Of a stretch of DNA of 64,000 nt, positions 24,198 through 34,016 are shown piece after piece. Position 1 is the stretch's first letter; each line of letters opens with the position of its first letter. The notes under the pieces were generated by a model, which was not told the DNA's origin, made no database searches, and was given only the letters and a program-made list of their open reading frames with translations. The DNA lies in NCBI GenBank assembly GCA_023442465.1, contig JAEZZQ010000016.1:186001-250000 (forward strand), read 5' to 3'. Position numbers and translations under genes: made by a program. Origin of the DNA: Bacillota bacterium. GTDB lineage: Bacteria; Bacillota; Clostridia; Lachnospirales; Lachnospiraceae.

Positions 24198-26339
24198 TTA
24201 AGATTCCGGTGTAAATTGAATTTCTCTCATCAACGTCTTTTGGGTGGATATCCCTTCTGTGGTGGTCACCTCTCCCGTATCGGGATTCGTCACCGTCTGC
24301 GCATCGGTCGTGACCGTATACGTAAAGGTAATCGTCCCCGTTCCTGATTTGATTCCCGTATAGTTGACCGAAATCGGGAAGGATGTCGTATTCGTATTTA
24401 AAAGCTGGATTCCGTCTGCCGTATCCACTGTAACCGTAACGCTCAGTCCGTCTCTATATTCAGGGTCTTCCGCCGCCGTAGGTGCCTGAATACTTCCGCT
24501 GTAGCTGTAAGACGCCGTCTTCGGTCCGAGGCTCACTTTCAGGTCGATGGCTGTTCCACTGTCTACATAGGAGCCTACGGAATAGCTCTGATAACATACG
24601 AGTCCGGTCAGGGAGGCATCATCGTTATTTACCTCGGACACGCTTCCTACCTTTAAGCCTGCCTCTGTCAGCGTCGCCATAGCATCCATTTCCGATACTC
24701 CGACCAGATTTGGCACTCTGATTTTGTTATCCTCAGGGCCCTGGCTGATGCGTATGGTAACTGCAGAGCCGCTGGGCGCTTTCGTTCCGCCCTCAGGAGT
24801 CTGGGAAATGACATTTCCTTTCGCTACCTGCGCATCGTAGCTCTCCGTCTTGCTTACGGTAAAGCCTTTTCCTTCCAGGTTAGCCACCGCTTCTGCGGTG
24901 GATTTCCCCACGATATCCGGCACTTCTATACCGCTGGCTCCGGAATTGACCGTGAGAATGATTTCCGTACCGGAATCCACCATCTGTCCAATACCGACGT
25001 TGCATTCCAATACCAGCCCTGCATCGTATTCGGAATTTTCTTTATAGGTAATTTGCGGAGTTAAGCCCAAGCCCAAAAGCTCCGCCTTTACTTCCTCGAT
25101 CTGGCGTCCTACTACCTTAGGCATCTCTACCTTGCCGGATTCCTCCTGCGTCTCCTCTCCTTTGGAATTTCCAAAGGGCAGGATTCCCAGCGTCTTTCCA
25201 ACTAAGAACAATACGATAAATCCGATGAGAAGGGCCGCGACAATGGCAAGTATGGTGGTAATGCGTTCCATTTTGGAATCGTATTCCCCCTCTTCCTCGT
25301 CTTCCTCTTCCATATCATCGATATCCTCGTCTTCATCCTCCTCATCCTCGTCTTCATCCTCATAGATTGGACGGACGTTCTTTTTCTTCTTAAGACGAAG
25401 CTCCTCTTCCATGGAATCCCTTCTGTCGGACTGCTTTTTAATCTGCACCATATCCTTATCGGTAATCATCCTCGTGGACGCTTCCTCATTGGGATTCACG
25501 ATTTTAACGAAATCCTCGTCCGGATTAATCAGCGACTGTTTTAAGTCTGCGATCAGATTTCCCATGGACTGGTATCTTCGATCCGGACTTTTCTGACAGC
25601 ATTTAAATACGATCTGTTCCACGCTGACCGGTATCTCAGAGACATATTCCCTGGGAGAAGGCAGCGGTTCCTGTATATGTTTAATGGCTATTGCTACCGT
25701 AGTCTCCCCGTTAAAGGGTACCCTGCCGGTAAGCATTTCGAACATGGTAATACCCAGAGAATAGATATCGCTCTTCTCATCGCTGTATCCTCCTCTGGCC
25801 TGTTCCGGTGAGGTATAGTGAACCGAACCCATGACATTGGACGTAATCGTATTGCTGGTCGCCGCCTTGGCAATGCCGAAATCCGTTACCTTTACCTTGC
25901 CTTCCTTGGAAATAATAATATTCTGAGGCTTGATATCCCTATGGATAATATGATTGTTATGTGCGGCTTCTATCCCCATGGAAACCTGAATGGCAATACT
26001 AACAGCCTCTTTCACAGAGAGGCGCGCTTTCTTTTCGATGTACTGCTTTAATGTAATGCCTTCCACAAGCTCCATAACGATGTAATAAATACCGTTTTCC
26101 TCGCCTACGTCGTATACGTTCACGATATTAGGGTGCATGAGTCCGGCTGCTGCCTGTGCCTCCACCCGAAACTTGGAAACAAAATTCGCATTTTCGGAAA
26201 ATTCCTGCTTTAGTACCTTTATTGCTACATTCCTGTTCAGCTTATGGTCTTTTGCCTTGTATACATCCGACATTCCGCCGGTTCCAATCTTTTCCAGCAC
26301 CTCATACCGGTCACCGATTATCATTCCAATTTTAATCAT
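24198..26339 (-). CDS. prkC: Membrane Ser/Thr protein kinase with PASTA repeats (PrkC/Stk type)
   Basis: This Hanks-type kinase senses muropeptides or lipid II through extracellular PASTA domains and acts on division, translation and germination targets. The cytosolic kinase domain has GTGGMSDVYKA, VAIKVL, HRDIKPQN and DFGIAK. A strongly acidic Glu/Asp linker is followed by one membrane helix near residues 362-386. Outside are at least three PASTA units starting at MPKVVG, VPDIVG and VPNLVG, and a beta-rich C-terminal extension of about 120 residues. I chose the ATG at 26337-26339 (GAGG upstream), which overlaps the phosphatase stop. Confidence 0.95.
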   Translation of the reverse strand: MIKIGMIIGDRYEVLEKIGTGGMSDVYKAKDHKLNRNVAIKVLKQEFSENANFVSKFRVEAQAAAGLMHPNIVNVYDVGEENGIYYIVMELVEGITLKQYIEKKARLSVKEAVSIAIQVSMGIEAAHNNHIIHRDIKPQNIIISKEGKVKVTDFGIAKAATSNTITSNVMGSVHYTSPEQARGGYSDEKSDIYSLGITMFEMLTGRVPFNGETTVAIAIKHIQEPLPSPREYVSEIPVSVEQIVFKCCQKSPDRRYQSMGNLIADLKQSLINPDEDFVKIVNPNEEASTRMITDKDMVQIKKQSDRRDSMEEELRLKKKKNVRPIYEDEDEDEEDEDEDIDDMEEEDEEEGEYDSKMERITTILAIVAALLIGFIVLFLVGKTLGILPFGNSKGEETQEESGKVEMPKVVGRQIEEVKAELLGLGLTPQITYKENSEYDAGLVLECNVGIGQMVDSGTEIILTVNSGASGIEVPDIVGKSTAEAVANLEGKGFTVSKTESYDAQVAKGNVISQTPEGGTKAPSGSAVTIRISQGPEDNKIRVPNLVGVSEMDAMATLTEAGLKVGSVSEVNNDDASLTGLVCYQSYSVGSYVDSGTAIDLKVSLGPKTASYSYSGSIQAPTAAEDPEYRDGLSVTVTVDTADGIQLLNTNTTSFPISVNYTGIKSGTGTITFTYTVTTDAQTVTNPDTGEVTTTEGISTQKTLMREIQFTPES

Positions 26340-27084
26340 TTTCCACCTCGTCTGCAAACGGTTCGATAATAATTACCGCAATATTATCCTTGCCGCCGTT
26401 ATTATTGGCCGCCCTAACCAATTCCTCCGCTTTTTCCTCTACGCTTTTCGGCGAGCCCAAAATCATGCGGATTTCTCCATCCTCCAGCATATTGGTCAAC
26501 CCGTCAGAACACATCAACACAATATCGCCGGGAGTGAGCTCTACGTTGAAAAAGTCCACATCTACCGTATCCTTGGCACCAATCGCTCTGGTGATTATAT
26601 TTTTATCCGGGTGACTTCTCGCCGATTCCCTGTCGATGCCCCCCATTCGGACCATCTCCTCTACCAAGGAATGATCCCTTGTAATCTGTTCGATTTTTCT
26701 GTCACTCACCACATAAAGCCTGCTGTCCCCTACGTTGGCAACCTCCAGATATTTGCCGTTTAAGCACGTGGCCGCTACTACGGTGGTTCCCATTCCGGCA
26801 AGAGCTTCCTCCTCCTCAGCCTTTTTCCTGATAAGCTGATTGGCTGCCTCTATGGCTTTGCCTAATATTTTTACCGGGCTTTTCTCAAAAGAACGCTCTA
26901 TTTCTTCCCGCATGGTTTCTACCGTATATTTAGAAGCGTAGTCCCCTGCGTTATGTCCGCCCATTCCATCCGCAACGATAAATATATTCGGGAGATTTCC
27001 TACGGGAGTGTCGGATACAAATACATAATCCTGATTCAATTTTCTCTTTTTTCCAATATCCGTAACGGAAAACGTCTTTAACAC
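26332..27084 (-). CDS. stp: PP2C-type protein phosphatase (PrpC/Stp)
   Basis: This 250-residue metal-dependent phosphatase removes phosphate from the substrates of the adjacent PASTA kinase. PP2C metal-binding motifs are complete: VADGMGGHNAGDYAS, GTTVVAA, NVGDSRLYV, DHSLVEE, MCSDGLTNM and GGKDNIAVI. Translation starts at GTG with GGAGG upstream. Its stop codon overlaps the start of the kinase gene, so the pair is translationally coupled. Confidence 0.96.
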   Translation of the reverse strand: MLKTFSVTDIGKKRKLNQDYVFVSDTPVGNLPNIFIVADGMGGHNAGDYASKYTVETMREEIERSFEKSPVKILGKAIEAANQLIRKKAEEEEALAGMGTTVVAATCLNGKYLEVANVGDSRLYVVSDRKIEQITRDHSLVEEMVRMGGIDRESARSHPDKNIITRAIGAKDTVDVDFFNVELTPGDIVLMCSDGLTNMLEDGEIRMILGSPKSVEEKAEELVRAANNNGGKDNIAVIIIEPFADEVEND

Positions 27085-27101
27085 CTTAAAACCTCCTGTA
27101 T

Positions 27102-28133
27102 CTATTGATGGATGACCTTCCGGCGAAGCTGCCCGCAGGCTCCGTCAATATCTCTGCCCATTTCCCTTCTTATAGTAACATTTATTCCGTTTTTTTCAAG
27201 TTTATTTTTAAATGCCACCGCTTTCTCATGGGTGCTGGACACATAATCCCTCTCTTTTATGGGATTTACCGGAATGAGATTGACATGGCAGTTCAAGTGT
27301 CTTATGAGCGCTATTAGCTCCCTGGCATCCTCATCCGTATCGTTTATGCCTCCTACAAGGCTGTATTCAAAAGTAATTCTTCTTCCGGTCTTTTCAAAAT
27401 AGTATGCACAGGCCTCTATCAGTTCATCCAGCCTGTAACGGTTTGCGATGGGCATAAGCCTTCTTCGCTTCCCGTCAGTCGTTGCATGAAGGGAGAGCGC
27501 CAGTGTAATCTGCAGCTTTTCCTCCGCCAGCTCCCGCATCCTTGGCACGATGCCGCAAGTAGAAACTGTAATATTTCTCTGACTGATATTTAAGCCATTC
27601 TCATCGGTAAGCAGCTTTATAAAGCGCAGTACGCTGTCGTAATTATCCATGGGTTCCCCTGTTCCCATCACTACCACATTGGAGACCTTCTCACCCGTCA
27701 GCCGCGTTATGGCATAAATCTGGTCTAACATCTCCGAGGACGTAAGGGAGCGTTCCAGCCCGTCTAAAGTGGAGGCACAGAAGGTACAGCCCATCCGGCA
27801 GCCCACCTGGGACGAAATGCAGACGGAGTTTCCATGCTTGTATTTCATCCATACACTCTCTACCATATTTCCATCCCACAGCTCAAAGAGAAATTTCTTC
27901 GTACCGTCAACCTTGGATTCCTGCACCATCACTTCTTTTAAATCAGTAAAATCATAGTTTTCCTTACATTTTTCCTTCAGTTCTCTGGAAATATTCGTCA
28001 TATCGTCAAAGCTTCTAACGAGCTTTACGTGCATCCATTCATAAATCTGTCCGGCGCGGAAGGATTTCTCCCCCAGGCCTGCCATATCTTCTTTCAGCTC
28101 GGAAAGCATCATCGATTTTATATCTTTCTTCAT
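27102..28133 (-). CDS. rlmN: 23S rRNA (adenine(2503)-C2) / tRNA(A37) methyltransferase RlmN
   Basis: RlmN is a radical SAM enzyme that methylates C2 of A2503 in 23S rRNA and A37 in some tRNAs. The [4Fe-4S] motif is CRMGCTFCAS. The SAM-binding GTGEPMDNY, the STCGIVPRM strand and a C-terminal segment with the methyl-carrying cysteine (DIDGACGQL) are all present. I chose the ATG at 28131-28133 with GAGG upstream; the upstream TTG has no proper spacing. It lies between rsmB and the phosphatase. Confidence 0.95.
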   Translation of the reverse strand: MKKDIKSMMLSELKEDMAGLGEKSFRAGQIYEWMHVKLVRSFDDMTNISRELKEKCKENYDFTDLKEVMVQESKVDGTKKFLFELWDGNMVESVWMKYKHGNSVCISSQVGCRMGCTFCASTLDGLERSLTSSEMLDQIYAITRLTGEKVSNVVVMGTGEPMDNYDSVLRFIKLLTDENGLNISQRNITVSTCGIVPRMRELAEEKLQITLALSLHATTDGKRRRLMPIANRYRLDELIEACAYYFEKTGRRITFEYSLVGGINDTDEDARELIALIRHLNCHVNLIPVNPIKERDYVSSTHEKAVAFKNKLEKNGINVTIRREMGRDIDGACGQLRRKVIHQ

Positions 28134-28154
28134 ATCCTGCCTCTTCAAAACCTT

Positions 28155-29453
28155 TCATACATGCCGTTTGAATCTCGCAATAAAGAATCCGTCCGTCTCA
28201 TGAAGTCCCGGCAAAAGCTGCTTGGAATCGATAAGCTCAAAAGGGTGATTTTGGGCGAACCATTCCGCCACCCTTTCATTTTCTTCCTTGTGAATCGTAC
28301 ATGTGCTATAAATAAGTACACCGCCCGGCTTTACGTACTGCCATACGGTACTCAGTATTTTCTTCTGCAACAGAGGAAGCTCCTCCAGTGCTTCTGCCGT
28401 TATATTATATTTAATATCCCGTTTTTTTCCTACAATGCCAAGTCCGGAGCAAGGCAAATCCGCCAAGACAACATCCGCCTTTTCGTCCAGTGTCTCATCG
28501 TAAACCGAAGCGTCATAAACCTCCGCCGTTATATTAAGAAGACCTTGGCGCTGTATGTTCTCTTCGATAAGCGCCGTCTTATCCCCCGTAAGATCTCTGG
28601 CCAGAACTCTTCCGCTGCCTTTTAGCTTCACTGCTGCATGGGTAGCCTTTCCCCCCGGAGCGGCGCACACATCCAGGATGAAATCTCCTTCTTTTATGCC
28701 CGCATCCTCCACACAGAGCATGGAGCTTACATCCTGCACCGTAAGAAGTCCTTCCTCAAAGCCCGGGATACTCCTTACCCCCTCCAAACGCTCAAGCTCA
28801 TAAGCATAGGGCAGATAAGGATGCTTTCTTATCCTTATTCCTGCCTCTTCGATTCTCTTTAAAAGAGTCTCCTGTTCCTCCCCGCTCATGGTTTCCTTTA
28901 AACGAACCGTTACGGGGCGGACGGCGAGCATGGCCTGAAGCATGTTTTCCGTCTGTTCTCTGCCATAGTCTTCCATCCACATAGATATAAGAAATTCCGG
29001 CATGGAATACCATACCGACAAATATTCCTTCGGATTCTTCTCCTTATCAGGATAGGATATTTCAGACTTCTGCCTCGCAATATTTCTGAGCACGCCGTTG
29101 ATAAATCCTTTTAACGACTGGAATTTCCGTTTATTCGCTAACTTCACCGCCTCGTTGCAGACAGCGGAATCGGGTATCCCGTCCATGAACAATATTTGAT
29201 ATATGCTCATGCGAAGAAGGTTTCGAATGAGTGGCTTCATTTTTTTAACCGGAACCTTGGAATAACTGTCCAGGATATAATCTATCTGTATCCGTCTCTC
29301 CAGCGTTCCCTCCGTCACTCTTTTTATAAACGCTTTTTCCTGCGCCGTCAGATAATCGTATTTGTCCAGTACATTTCGCATTAAAATATGGCTGTAAGTT
29401 TTTTCTTTTTCCATCTCTAACAGCATATCCAGAATCAGTTCTCTTATATTCAT
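28155..29453 (-). CDS. rsmB: 16S rRNA (cytosine(967)-C5)-methyltransferase RsmB
   Basis: The 432-residue protein joins an N-terminal NusB-like RNA-binding domain (AFIKRVTEGTLERR, LLRMSIYQILFMDGIPDSAVCNEAV region) to a C-terminal SAM-dependent methyltransferase domain. Catalytic motifs are VCAAPGGKATH, LADLPCSGLGIV with one conserved Cys, and YSTCTIHKEENERV with the second. Length fits the Sun/RsmB family. AAGGA precedes the ATG. Confidence 0.95.
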   Translation of the reverse strand: MNIRELILDMLLEMEKEKTYSHILMRNVLDKYDYLTAQEKAFIKRVTEGTLERRIQIDYILDSYSKVPVKKMKPLIRNLLRMSIYQILFMDGIPDSAVCNEAVKLANKRKFQSLKGFINGVLRNIARQKSEISYPDKEKNPKEYLSVWYSMPEFLISMWMEDYGREQTENMLQAMLAVRPVTVRLKETMSGEEQETLLKRIEEAGIRIRKHPYLPYAYELERLEGVRSIPGFEEGLLTVQDVSSMLCVEDAGIKEGDFILDVCAAPGGKATHAAVKLKGSGRVLARDLTGDKTALIEENIQRQGLLNITAEVYDASVYDETLDEKADVVLADLPCSGLGIVGKKRDIKYNITAEALEELPLLQKKILSTVWQYVKPGGVLIYSTCTIHKEENERVAEWFAQNHPFELIDSKQLLPGLHETDGFFIARFKRHV

Positions 29454-29473
29454 AAAAATTGTCCTTCCGGTAG

Positions 29474-30181
29474 TCAGTCGTCGCTTCTTCTGTTTCCGAA
29501 CAGAAGAAGAAGCCGAAGAAGCTGTAACAGCGAGGAGGCCACGCCTGCCACGTAGGTGAGTGCTGCCGCGCTTAAGACCTTTTTACAGCTGGCTGTTTCC
29601 TCTCCTCCGGTGATTCCATAGTCCTGAAGCATCACAAGCGCTCTGGAAGAGGCATTATATTCCACGGGAAGGGTAACGATCTGAAACAATATCGCTATAG
29701 CAAATACCCATATTCCCACCTGAACGAGGCTGGAATACATTCCGAGTATCACGCCCAGAAGAATGAGCGGAATGCTCAGCGTAGAACTGATATTCGCAAT
29801 CGGGGCAAGCGCATTGCGAAAGCGTATCGGCATATATTCCTCCTGGTGCTGCACGGCATGTCCGCATTCGTGCGCTGCCACGCCTAACGCCGCAATGGAG
29901 GCGGAACCATAAGTGCGGTCCGACAGTCTGAGAACCTTATTCTTAGGGTCGTAATGATCGGTAAGATTCCCTGATACGCGCTCGATTCTCACGTCGTGAA
30001 TCCCTGAATAGCTAAGGATTCTTGCCGCCGCTTCCGCTCCGGTCATTCCGCTCTTGCTCCGTATCTTTTCATACTTGCTATAAGTGCTGTTCAGCCTGCT
30101 GCTGGCCGCGATACACAAAATCGCTCCAATCAGCACCAAAATATAAGTGGGGTCCATATAATATCCGTAATATCCATACAT
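29474..30181 (-). CDS. Membrane zinc metallopeptidase, YugP type
   Basis: This 235-residue integral membrane protein has the zinc-protease motif HECGHAVQH followed by QHQEEYMPIRFRNALAPIAN, the hallmark of the YugP/DUF-type neutral zinc metallopeptidases. Four or so membrane helices surround it, and the N-terminus is short and Tyr/Gly-rich (MYGYYGYYMDPTYILV). I chose the ATG at 30179-30181, nine bases after GGAGG. Its substrate is unknown. It is inserted between fmt and rsmB, an arrangement not seen in B. subtilis. Confidence 0.88.
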   Translation of the reverse strand: MYGYYGYYMDPTYILVLIGAILCIAASSRLNSTYSKYEKIRSKSGMTGAEAAARILSYSGIHDVRIERVSGNLTDHYDPKNKVLRLSDRTYGSASIAALGVAAHECGHAVQHQEEYMPIRFRNALAPIANISSTLSIPLILLGVILGMYSSLVQVGIWVFAIAILFQIVTLPVEYNASSRALVMLQDYGITGGEETASCKKVLSAAALTYVAGVASSLLQLLRLLLLFGNRRSDD

Positions 30182-30207
30182 AAGCATCAACCTCCGTATT
30201 TATTATA

Positions 30208-30281
30208 ATGCGCAGCTACGCGCGCGGAACAAAAGCTGTGCCGCCAAAGTATTTGGCCGCGGGAATGTGCGGAGCACACTT
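30208..30281. repeat. Repeat family 3, copy behind fmt
   Basis: Read on the minus strand, this 74-bp stretch matches the left half of the element at 45407-45528: AAAAGTGTGC, CCCGCGG, CAGCTTTTGTTC and GCGCGCGTAGCTGCGCAT. It starts at the fmt stop codon and fills most of the gap to the metallopeptidase gene. Its arms form an imperfect palindrome. Confidence 0.65.
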
Positions 30282-31235
30282 TTATTCTCTGCCAAGAATC
30301 GTCCCCGGCTTCAATGCGTATCCGAGCAGGAAGTCCTTTACACTCATTCTTTTTTTCCCTTCGAGCTGCACCTGCGTTACCTTCAATTCCCCTTTTCCCG
30401 CTTTCACGTAAAATGCATCCTTTTCTACCCTCGTCACTGTACCTGCCTGCGCCGCTTTCTCTTCCTGCTCTCCCGGCTCCGCTTCCCATATTTTCAAAGT
30501 CTTATTGTCATAATAAGTATACGCGCTTGGCCACGGATTCAGTCCTCTGATGAGTCTGTCAATAACCGAAGCCTCCTTCGTCCAGTCAATATGTCCCTGA
30601 GACTTCTTAAGTATCGTCACATACGTAGCTTCTTCCTCATTCTGCTTCTCCGGAATCAGCTTTCCATTTTCTATCAAAGGAAGAGCTTCTGTAATGAGCC
30701 TTGCTCCCGCTTCGCACAGCTTATCGTGCAAGGATTCCCCGGTATCTTTTTCCGAGATGGGAACCGTACATTTCATAAGCATATCTCCAGTATCTATCCC
30801 CTTGTCCATCTTCATGATCGTAATGCCGGTCTCGCTTTCTCCGTTTAGAATCGCCCCTTGAATCGGTGCGGCTCCCCGGTATTTGGGCAGAAGGGATGCG
30901 TGAATATTAATGCAGCCAAGCCTTGGCATATCCAATATTTCCTCCGACAAAATCTGTCCGAATGCGGCTACCACAAAAATATCCGCCTCGTACCTCCTAA
31001 GCTCCTCTACCGCTTCGGGTGCTTTTACTTTCACCGGCTGAAAAACGGGAATGCCATATTTCAGCGCACATTGCTTCACCGGCGGCATCTGCACTTCCGG
31101 AGCATGCTTATCCTTCCCTCTTCCCTTGGGCTTATCCGGCTGTGTCACCACTGCGGTGACCTGATACCCTGCCTCCACGATGGCTTCCAAGGCTCCCACC
31201 GCATAATCAGGGGTTCCCATAAAGACTATTCTCAT
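30282..31235 (-). CDS. fmt: Methionyl-tRNA formyltransferase
   Basis: Fmt formylates initiator methionyl-tRNA with 10-formyl-tetrahydrofolate. The 317-residue protein begins MRIVFMGTPDYA, has the catalytic HASLLPKYRGAAPIQ segment and the LMKCTVPI/DTGDMLM region, and ends with the C-terminal OB-like domain. The start overlaps the def stop by four bases (ATGA), so formylation and deformylation genes are coupled. Confidence 0.97.
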   Translation of the reverse strand: MRIVFMGTPDYAVGALEAIVEAGYQVTAVVTQPDKPKGRGKDKHAPEVQMPPVKQCALKYGIPVFQPVKVKAPEAVEELRRYEADIFVVAAFGQILSEEILDMPRLGCINIHASLLPKYRGAAPIQGAILNGESETGITIMKMDKGIDTGDMLMKCTVPISEKDTGESLHDKLCEAGARLITEALPLIENGKLIPEKQNEEEATYVTILKKSQGHIDWTKEASVIDRLIRGLNPWPSAYTYYDNKTLKIWEAEPGEQEEKAAQAGTVTRVEKDAFYVKAGKGELKVTQVQLEGKKRMSVKDFLLGYALKPGTILGRE

Positions 31236-31717
31236 TCCTCATCCTCCCAATCCAGATCGGAAGAGTCCATCAGCTCTCCCTCTACCTTATCCACATAGAG
31301 CTGTCCGTCCAAGTGATCCAGTTCATGGCAGATAGCACGTGCCAAAAGCTCTGTTCCCTCGATTTCATAAGGCTCCATGTTCTCATTTAGGGCCACCGCC
31401 TTCACATAGTTTGGCCTCGTGACCGTTCCCGTCTTGCCCGGAACGCTGAGACATGCCTCGCTGCCCGTCTGCTCACCGCTTATTTCTACGATTCGCGGAT
31501 TGATAAGCACATAAGGGTCCTCTCCCGTCACATCGATTACGACGATTCTTTTTAATATACCGACCTGAGGTGCTGCGAGCCCCACGCCGTAAGCTTCATA
31601 CATGGTATCTAACATATCGTCGATCAGCTCCCTTATGCGAGGCGTCATTTCCTTTACCTCTTTGCACTTTTTTGTTAATACGTCATCCCCGATTTCTCTT
31701 ATGTTTCTGATTGCCAT
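31232..31717 (-). CDS. def: Peptide deformylase
   Basis: This metalloenzyme removes the formyl group from nascent proteins. The 161-residue protein has motif 1 GVGLAAPQVG, motif 2 EACLSVPG (the usual EGCLS with Gly changed to Ala) and motif 3 HELDHLDG with the metal-binding histidines and catalytic Glu. The C-terminus is acidic. It follows priA by 22 bp. Confidence 0.96.
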   Translation of the reverse strand: MAIRNIREIGDDVLTKKCKEVKEMTPRIRELIDDMLDTMYEAYGVGLAAPQVGILKRIVVIDVTGEDPYVLINPRIVEISGEQTGSEACLSVPGKTGTVTRPNYVKAVALNENMEPYEIEGTELLARAICHELDHLDGQLYVDKVEGELMDSSDLDWEDEE

Positions 31718-31739
31718 TGTTACTTCATCCTTTCTTATT

Positions 31740-34016
31740 CTAATAGGAACTCATCGGATCGAAGTCGAACTGAACCGTCTCCGTCTTCAGCTCCTCCTTT
31801 TTTTTACGCTCTCCGATATAAGTTTCCAGCATATTTTTTATTTTCACCAATTTATAATATTCCGCATTCTTAATATAGAGCATATAGCGGTAAATATCGT
31901 TGACCCTTCCTACGGATGCCGGCGCCGGACCGATAACATTTGTGCCGTCGTCAGCCGCCTTCATCTTTTCCCTTACCAGCTCCCCCATAACTTTCGCAAG
32001 CTCAAGTCCGGTCTCTTCCCCCGCCGAAGCGATGAGTACTGCCAGCATATGGGATGCCGGCGGATAGTGAAGCAGCTCTCTGTAAAATATCTCCTCCTCA
32101 TAAAAGGATTGGTAGTCCTGACTCGACGCATGGACGATGCTATAGTGTTCCGGATCATAGGTCTGGATGACTACCTCTCCCGGCTTGCCGCTTCTTCCGG
32201 CCCGCCCTGCTGCCTGCGTCAGCAATTGAAAGGTACGCTCACCCGCCCGGTAATCGTTCACATGCAGCGATAAATCTGCCGCCAGAATTCCCACCAAGGT
32301 CACATCCGGAAAATCGTGTCCTTTTACGATCATCTGCGTACCTACCAGGATATCGGCTTCCCCGTTCGCGAAGCCGCTTAGAATTTCTTCATAACTGTCC
32401 TTCGTACGGGTGGTATCCGCATCCATCCGAAGCACCCGTGCTCCCGGAAATTCCTTATGAAGCACTTCCTCTATCTGCTGGGTTCCCGCCCGGAATCCCA
32501 GAATATATTTAGAACCGCAGGAGGGGCAGAGCTTCACTGACGGCTCCTCATGTCCGCAGTAGTGGCAAACCAGCTTCCCGTTTCTATGCTCCGACAAAGA
32601 AACGTCACAATGAGGACATTTCATTACATGCCCGCAGGCGCGACAGGAGATAAATCCCGCATAGCCTCTCCGGTTCAGGAAGAGAATCGTCTGCTCTCCC
32701 GCCTTTAAACGCCCTCCTATGAGGTCGTGAAGCCTTCTGCTGAAAATGGAGCGGTTTCCTCCCTTTAATTCTTCCCTTAAATCCACAGTATAAACAGTAG
32801 GCAGTTCTCCGCCTGCCTGCCTTTTCTTAAGCTCGTACAGCTTATATTCTCCTTTTTTCGCCCTATTGTAGGATTCCATGGAGGGCGTTGCGGACCCCAG
32901 TACTACGAAGGCCCCGTGCATGGATGCAATTTTTATTGCGGTCTCCCTCGCATGATATTTCGGCATGACTTCGCTTTTATATGTACTCTCATGTTCTTCA
33001 TCTATGATAATCAGTCCCAGATCAGGAAAGGGGGTAAAGAGCGCGGACCTTGGTCCGATGATTACATCAATTTCCTTCTTTTTTGCCCTTTCGCACTGAT
33101 CATATTTTTCACCTTTGGATAAGGTAGAATTCATCACCGATACTCTGCTGCCAAAACATTTATAAAAACGCAGTACCGTCTGATAGGTCAGCGCTATTTC
33201 CGGAATCAGGACAATAGCTTGTTTTCCTCTTCTTACAATCTCTTCGATCAGTTTAAGATAGACCTCTGTCTTGCCGCTCCCCGTAATCCCATGAATGAGA
33301 CAGGTGGTTCTTACTCCCGCGTCATAGGAGGACATGATGTCCCCGCATACGAAGCACTGCTCCTCGCTCAGCTCCTTTTTTGTTCCATAGCTCTCATTTC
33401 GGACATCTTCTTTATCCGCCATGAACTCTACGGGATTGCGGTAGCTGCTCTCTATTGTTATCCGGAGAGCACCCTGCTTTTCCAAACTCTCTAAGGTTTT
33501 CATGGAAACATGAAGCTTTCCGGTAAGAATCGGCACAGGAATCTCGCTTTCCTTTATCAGTTCATCCAACACTCTCGCCTTCGCCACTTGCTTCTTTGCT
33601 CTGCACTCCTCCAGAAAAGCTTTTGCATTCTCCTTTGTAAGAAGGAGTTCACAAGCTTTCCTTTCCACCTTCTTTATCTTCTGCTTTGCAGGGAGTACGG
33701 TCCTTAAGGCTGCAATCATTGTAGAGCCGTACTGCTCCTTCATCCATGCCGCCAGGCGGATATAATTATCCTGCGCCGTTACATCCTTTTCCTCCGCATA
33801 GGCTATGCTCTTTAGCTTCTCCGGCGCAAATTCCGCCCTATCCGTTATTTCAATAACATATCCTTTTCTCAAATGGTTTCCCGCACCAAAGGGCACCGCT
33901 ACGCAGGCCCCTACCTCAAGTCCGCTTCTTAGTTCGGGCGGAATTATATACTGGAAAGGGCGGTCTACTTTCTCATGGGATATGTCGATTATGATGTTTG
34001 CATATTTTCCTTCCAT
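31740..34016 (-). CDS. priA: Primosomal replication helicase PriA
   Basis: PriA restarts collapsed replication forks by recognising fork DNA and loading the primosome. The 758-residue protein has an N-terminal 3'-OH binding domain (YQYII/PFGAGNHLRKGYV region), a superfamily 2 helicase core with Walker A GITGSGKTEVYL and Walker B IIIDEEH, and a zinc-binding insertion with paired cysteines (CRACGHVMKCPHCD and CHYCGHEEPSVKLCPSCG). The C-terminal helicase motifs include QAAGRAGRSGKPG. The ATG overlaps the end of murE by 28 bases. Confidence 0.96.
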   Translation of the reverse strand: MEGKYANIIIDISHEKVDRPFQYIIPPELRSGLEVGACVAVPFGAGNHLRKGYVIEITDRAEFAPEKLKSIAYAEEKDVTAQDNYIRLAAWMKEQYGSTMIAALRTVLPAKQKIKKVERKACELLLTKENAKAFLEECRAKKQVAKARVLDELIKESEIPVPILTGKLHVSMKTLESLEKQGALRITIESSYRNPVEFMADKEDVRNESYGTKKELSEEQCFVCGDIMSSYDAGVRTTCLIHGITGSGKTEVYLKLIEEIVRRGKQAIVLIPEIALTYQTVLRFYKCFGSRVSVMNSTLSKGEKYDQCERAKKKEIDVIIGPRSALFTPFPDLGLIIIDEEHESTYKSEVMPKYHARETAIKIASMHGAFVVLGSATPSMESYNRAKKGEYKLYELKKRQAGGELPTVYTVDLREELKGGNRSIFSRRLHDLIGGRLKAGEQTILFLNRRGYAGFISCRACGHVMKCPHCDVSLSEHRNGKLVCHYCGHEEPSVKLCPSCGSKYILGFRAGTQQIEEVLHKEFPGARVLRMDADTTRTKDSYEEILSGFANGEADILVGTQMIVKGHDFPDVTLVGILAADLSLHVNDYRAGERTFQLLTQAAGRAGRSGKPGEVVIQTYDPEHYSIVHASSQDYQSFYEEEIFYRELLHYPPASHMLAVLIASAGEETGLELAKVMGELVREKMKAADDGTNVIGPAPASVGRVNDIYRYMLYIKNAEYYKLVKIKNMLETYIGERKKKEELKTETVQFDFDPMSSY

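Noticed and set aside
25132..25365. Plus-strand frame ending in a long serine run
   Set aside because: The serine run is the antisense of the acidic GAN codon repeats in the prkC linker, not a real protein.
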